A DNA stretch of 64,000 bases. Origin: Isoptericola chiayiensis. Its GTDB lineage: Bacteria > Actinomycetota > Actinomycetes > Actinomycetales > Cellulomonadaceae. The stretch lies in contig NZ_JABEZT010000001.1 of assembly GCF_013149805.1 (NCBI RefSeq), positions 124,001 to 188,000 of the forward strand, given 5' to 3'. Below, piece after piece: positions 62,883 to 64,000 of this stretch. How positions within the stretch are numbered: position 1 is the stretch's first letter; each line of letters starts with the position of its first letter. Below the pieces are notes generated by a model. It had not been told where the DNA came from. It saw only the letters and a program-made list of their open reading frames with translations, and ran no database searches. The position numbers and the translations under genes were made by a program.

Positions 62883-64000
62883 ATGGTCCTGACCCGTCGT
62901 GCCGTCGCCCTCGCGGCCCTCGGCGTGGTGCCGCTGGTGCTGTGGCCGGTCGCCGGAACCGTCGTCGTGTGGGCCGGCGTGGTCGTGCTGGTGTGCGCGC
63001 TGGACGTGGCGCTCGCGGTGCCGCCGCGCCGGGTCGCCGTGCGGCGCACCGTGCCCGCCGCGGTGCGGCTCGGCACGCCCGTCGACTCGGAGCTGGTCGT
63101 GTCCCACCCGGGACGACGGCGCCTGCGCGCCCTGGTGCGGGACGCGTGGCCGCCGTCGCTGGCCGCCGACCGCGACGGCGACTCCCTGAGGCCGCACACC
63201 GATCCCGCCGCCGTGACCCGCACGGCCCGGCACCGCGTCGACCTGCGGCCCGGGGAGTCGGCGCGGCTGCGCACCCCCCTGCTCGCGACCCGTCGCGGCG
63301 AGCGCCGGGCCGGTCCGGTCACCGTGCGCACCTACGGGCCCTGCGGGGTCGCGGGTCGGCAGGCCTCGCTGCCCGTGGGCGGCCGGATCCGGGTGCTGCC
63401 GGAGTTCGCCTCGCGGCGCCACCTGCCGAGCCGGTTGGCGCGGCTGCGCGAGATGGACGGCCGCGCGGCCGTGCAGGTGCGCGGCGAGGGCACCGAGTTC
63501 GACTCCCTGCGCGAGTACGTCGTCGGGGACGACGTGCGCTCCATCGACTGGCGCGCCACCGCGCGCGGCGGTGACGTCGTCGTGCGCACCTGGCGGCCCG
63601 AGCGCGACCGGCGGGTCGTCGTCGTGCTCGATACCGGGCGCACGGCGGCCGCCCGCATCTCCGCCGTCGACGACGGGTCGCTGAACACCGGCGGGACGCG
63701 GCTCGAGGCCGGCATCGAGGCGGCCCTGCTGCTCGCCGCGCTGGCCGACCGCGCCGGTGACCGGGTCCAGGTGCTCGCCTACGACCGGGCGCTGCGGGCC
63801 CGGGTCGCCGGCGCGTCCGGCACCCGGCTGCTGCCGGCCGCCGCCGACGCGCTCGCCGCCGTGGAGCCGGCGCTGCGCGAGACGGACTGGACCGGCCTGG
63901 TGGGTCAGGTGCGCGCCCGGGTCTCGCAGCGCTCGCTCGTGGTGCTGCTGACGTCGCTCGACCCGGCCGCCGTCGAGTCGGGGCTGCTGCCGGTGCTCGG
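62883..64000 (+). CDS. DUF58-domain protein (3' end outside window)
   Basis: About 372 residues are visible. Two N-terminal helices ([20 protein letters not shown] and [20 protein letters not shown]) anchor the protein. The DUF58 motif [20 protein letters not shown] near residue 218 is followed by a VWA-like fold ([18 protein letters not shown]). DUF58 proteins are partners of MoxR ATPases. The 3' end is cut off by the window. ATG 62883 is one base after the moxR stop. Confidence 0.9.
   Translation, partial: MVLTRRAVALAALGVVPLVLWPVAGTVVVWAGVVVLVCALDVALAVPPRRVAVRRTVPAAVRLGTPVDSELVVSHPGRRRLRALVRDAWPPSLAADRDGDSLRPHTDPAAVTRTARHRVDLRPGESARLRTPLLATRRGERRAGPVTVRTYGPCGVAGRQASLPVGGRIRVLPEFASRRHLPSRLARLREMDGRAAVQVRGEGTEFDSLREYVVGDDVRSIDWRATARGGDVVVRTWRPERDRRVVVVLDTGRTAAARISAVDDGSLNTGGTRLEAGIEAALLLAALADRAGDRVQVLAYDRALRARVAGASGTRLLPAAADALAAVEPALRETDWTGLVGQVRARVSQRSLVVLLTSLDPAAVESGLLPVL

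Overview
The window is very G+C-rich DNA that is almost fully coding, with frequent GTG starts and 1- or 4-base start/stop overlaps. The gene set is actinobacterial: mycothiol-type SigR/RsrA, the fused 2-oxoglutarate decarboxylase/dehydrogenase Kgd, MtrA-MtrB-LpqB, ribosomal protein bL37, and a Rho with an Arg/Asn/Gln-rich insertion. I infer a member of the Micrococcales, possibly near Cellulomonadaceae or Promicromonosporaceae. The species cannot be fixed from the sequence alone. No prophage, insertion sequence, CRISPR array or rRNA operon was seen. One tRNA, tRNA-Arg(CCG), is present.

Layout. 1-11.1 kb, minus strand: rho (3' end outside the window), thrB-thrC-hom, then lysA-argS. A plus-strand secreted subtilase is wedged between hom and lysA. 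11.3-24 kb: tRNA-Arg, a small membrane protein, a NarL-type two-component system, the methylcitrate cluster prpD-prpB-prpC, a CYTH protein, a VanY-like carboxypeptidase, two CNNM/CorC membrane proteins, and an OmpR-type two-component system. 24-34 kb: kgd, an aldo/keto reductase, an aldose epimerase, an unusual SGNH-fold protein, a DUF4097 protein, the 24-codon gene for bL37, rsrA-sigR and a GlxA-type regulator. 34-41.7 kb: small envelope proteins, a DoxX protein with a histone-H1-like tail, aroA-rsgA, a WYL regulator divergent from an epoxide hydrolase, hisN and a DUF6912 protein. 41.7-46.3 kb: a CpaE-like P-loop protein and SAF protein without other pilus genes, an excisionase-type HTH gene, a LysM protein and an Rv3235-like protein. 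46.3-58.7 kb, minus strand: secA, a CPA2 antiporter, an HTH_42 protein, hpf, comFC, lpqB, mtrB, mtrA. This resembles the order of the equivalent mycobacterial locus. 58.7-64 kb, plus strand: a membrane protein, DUF4129, DUF4350, MoxR and DUF58 genes joined by 4-base overlaps; the last gene runs off the window.

How the genes fit together. Several compact units stand out: aspartate-family amino acids (hom-thrC-thrB, lysA), propionate use (prpDBC), thiol-oxidative stress (sigR-rsrA), cell-envelope signalling (mtrA-mtrB-lpqB), and a MoxR/DUF58 module.

The most unusual signal is a family of 20-bp tandem repeats, consensus GCCTACCTCGCGGGAAGTTC. It forms four arrays at three intergenic loci (7741-7820, 7924-8023, 18398-18476, 52501-52650). 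Each array lies 3' of a gene (subtilase, lysA, vanY, hpf), and in all four the sense strand of that gene reads CGAGGTAGGC or a close variant. This looks like an ordered repeat system that follows gene 3' ends, and I do not recognise it. A second notable point is a consensus SigR promoter placed so that a GTG would give an N-terminally extended SigR.
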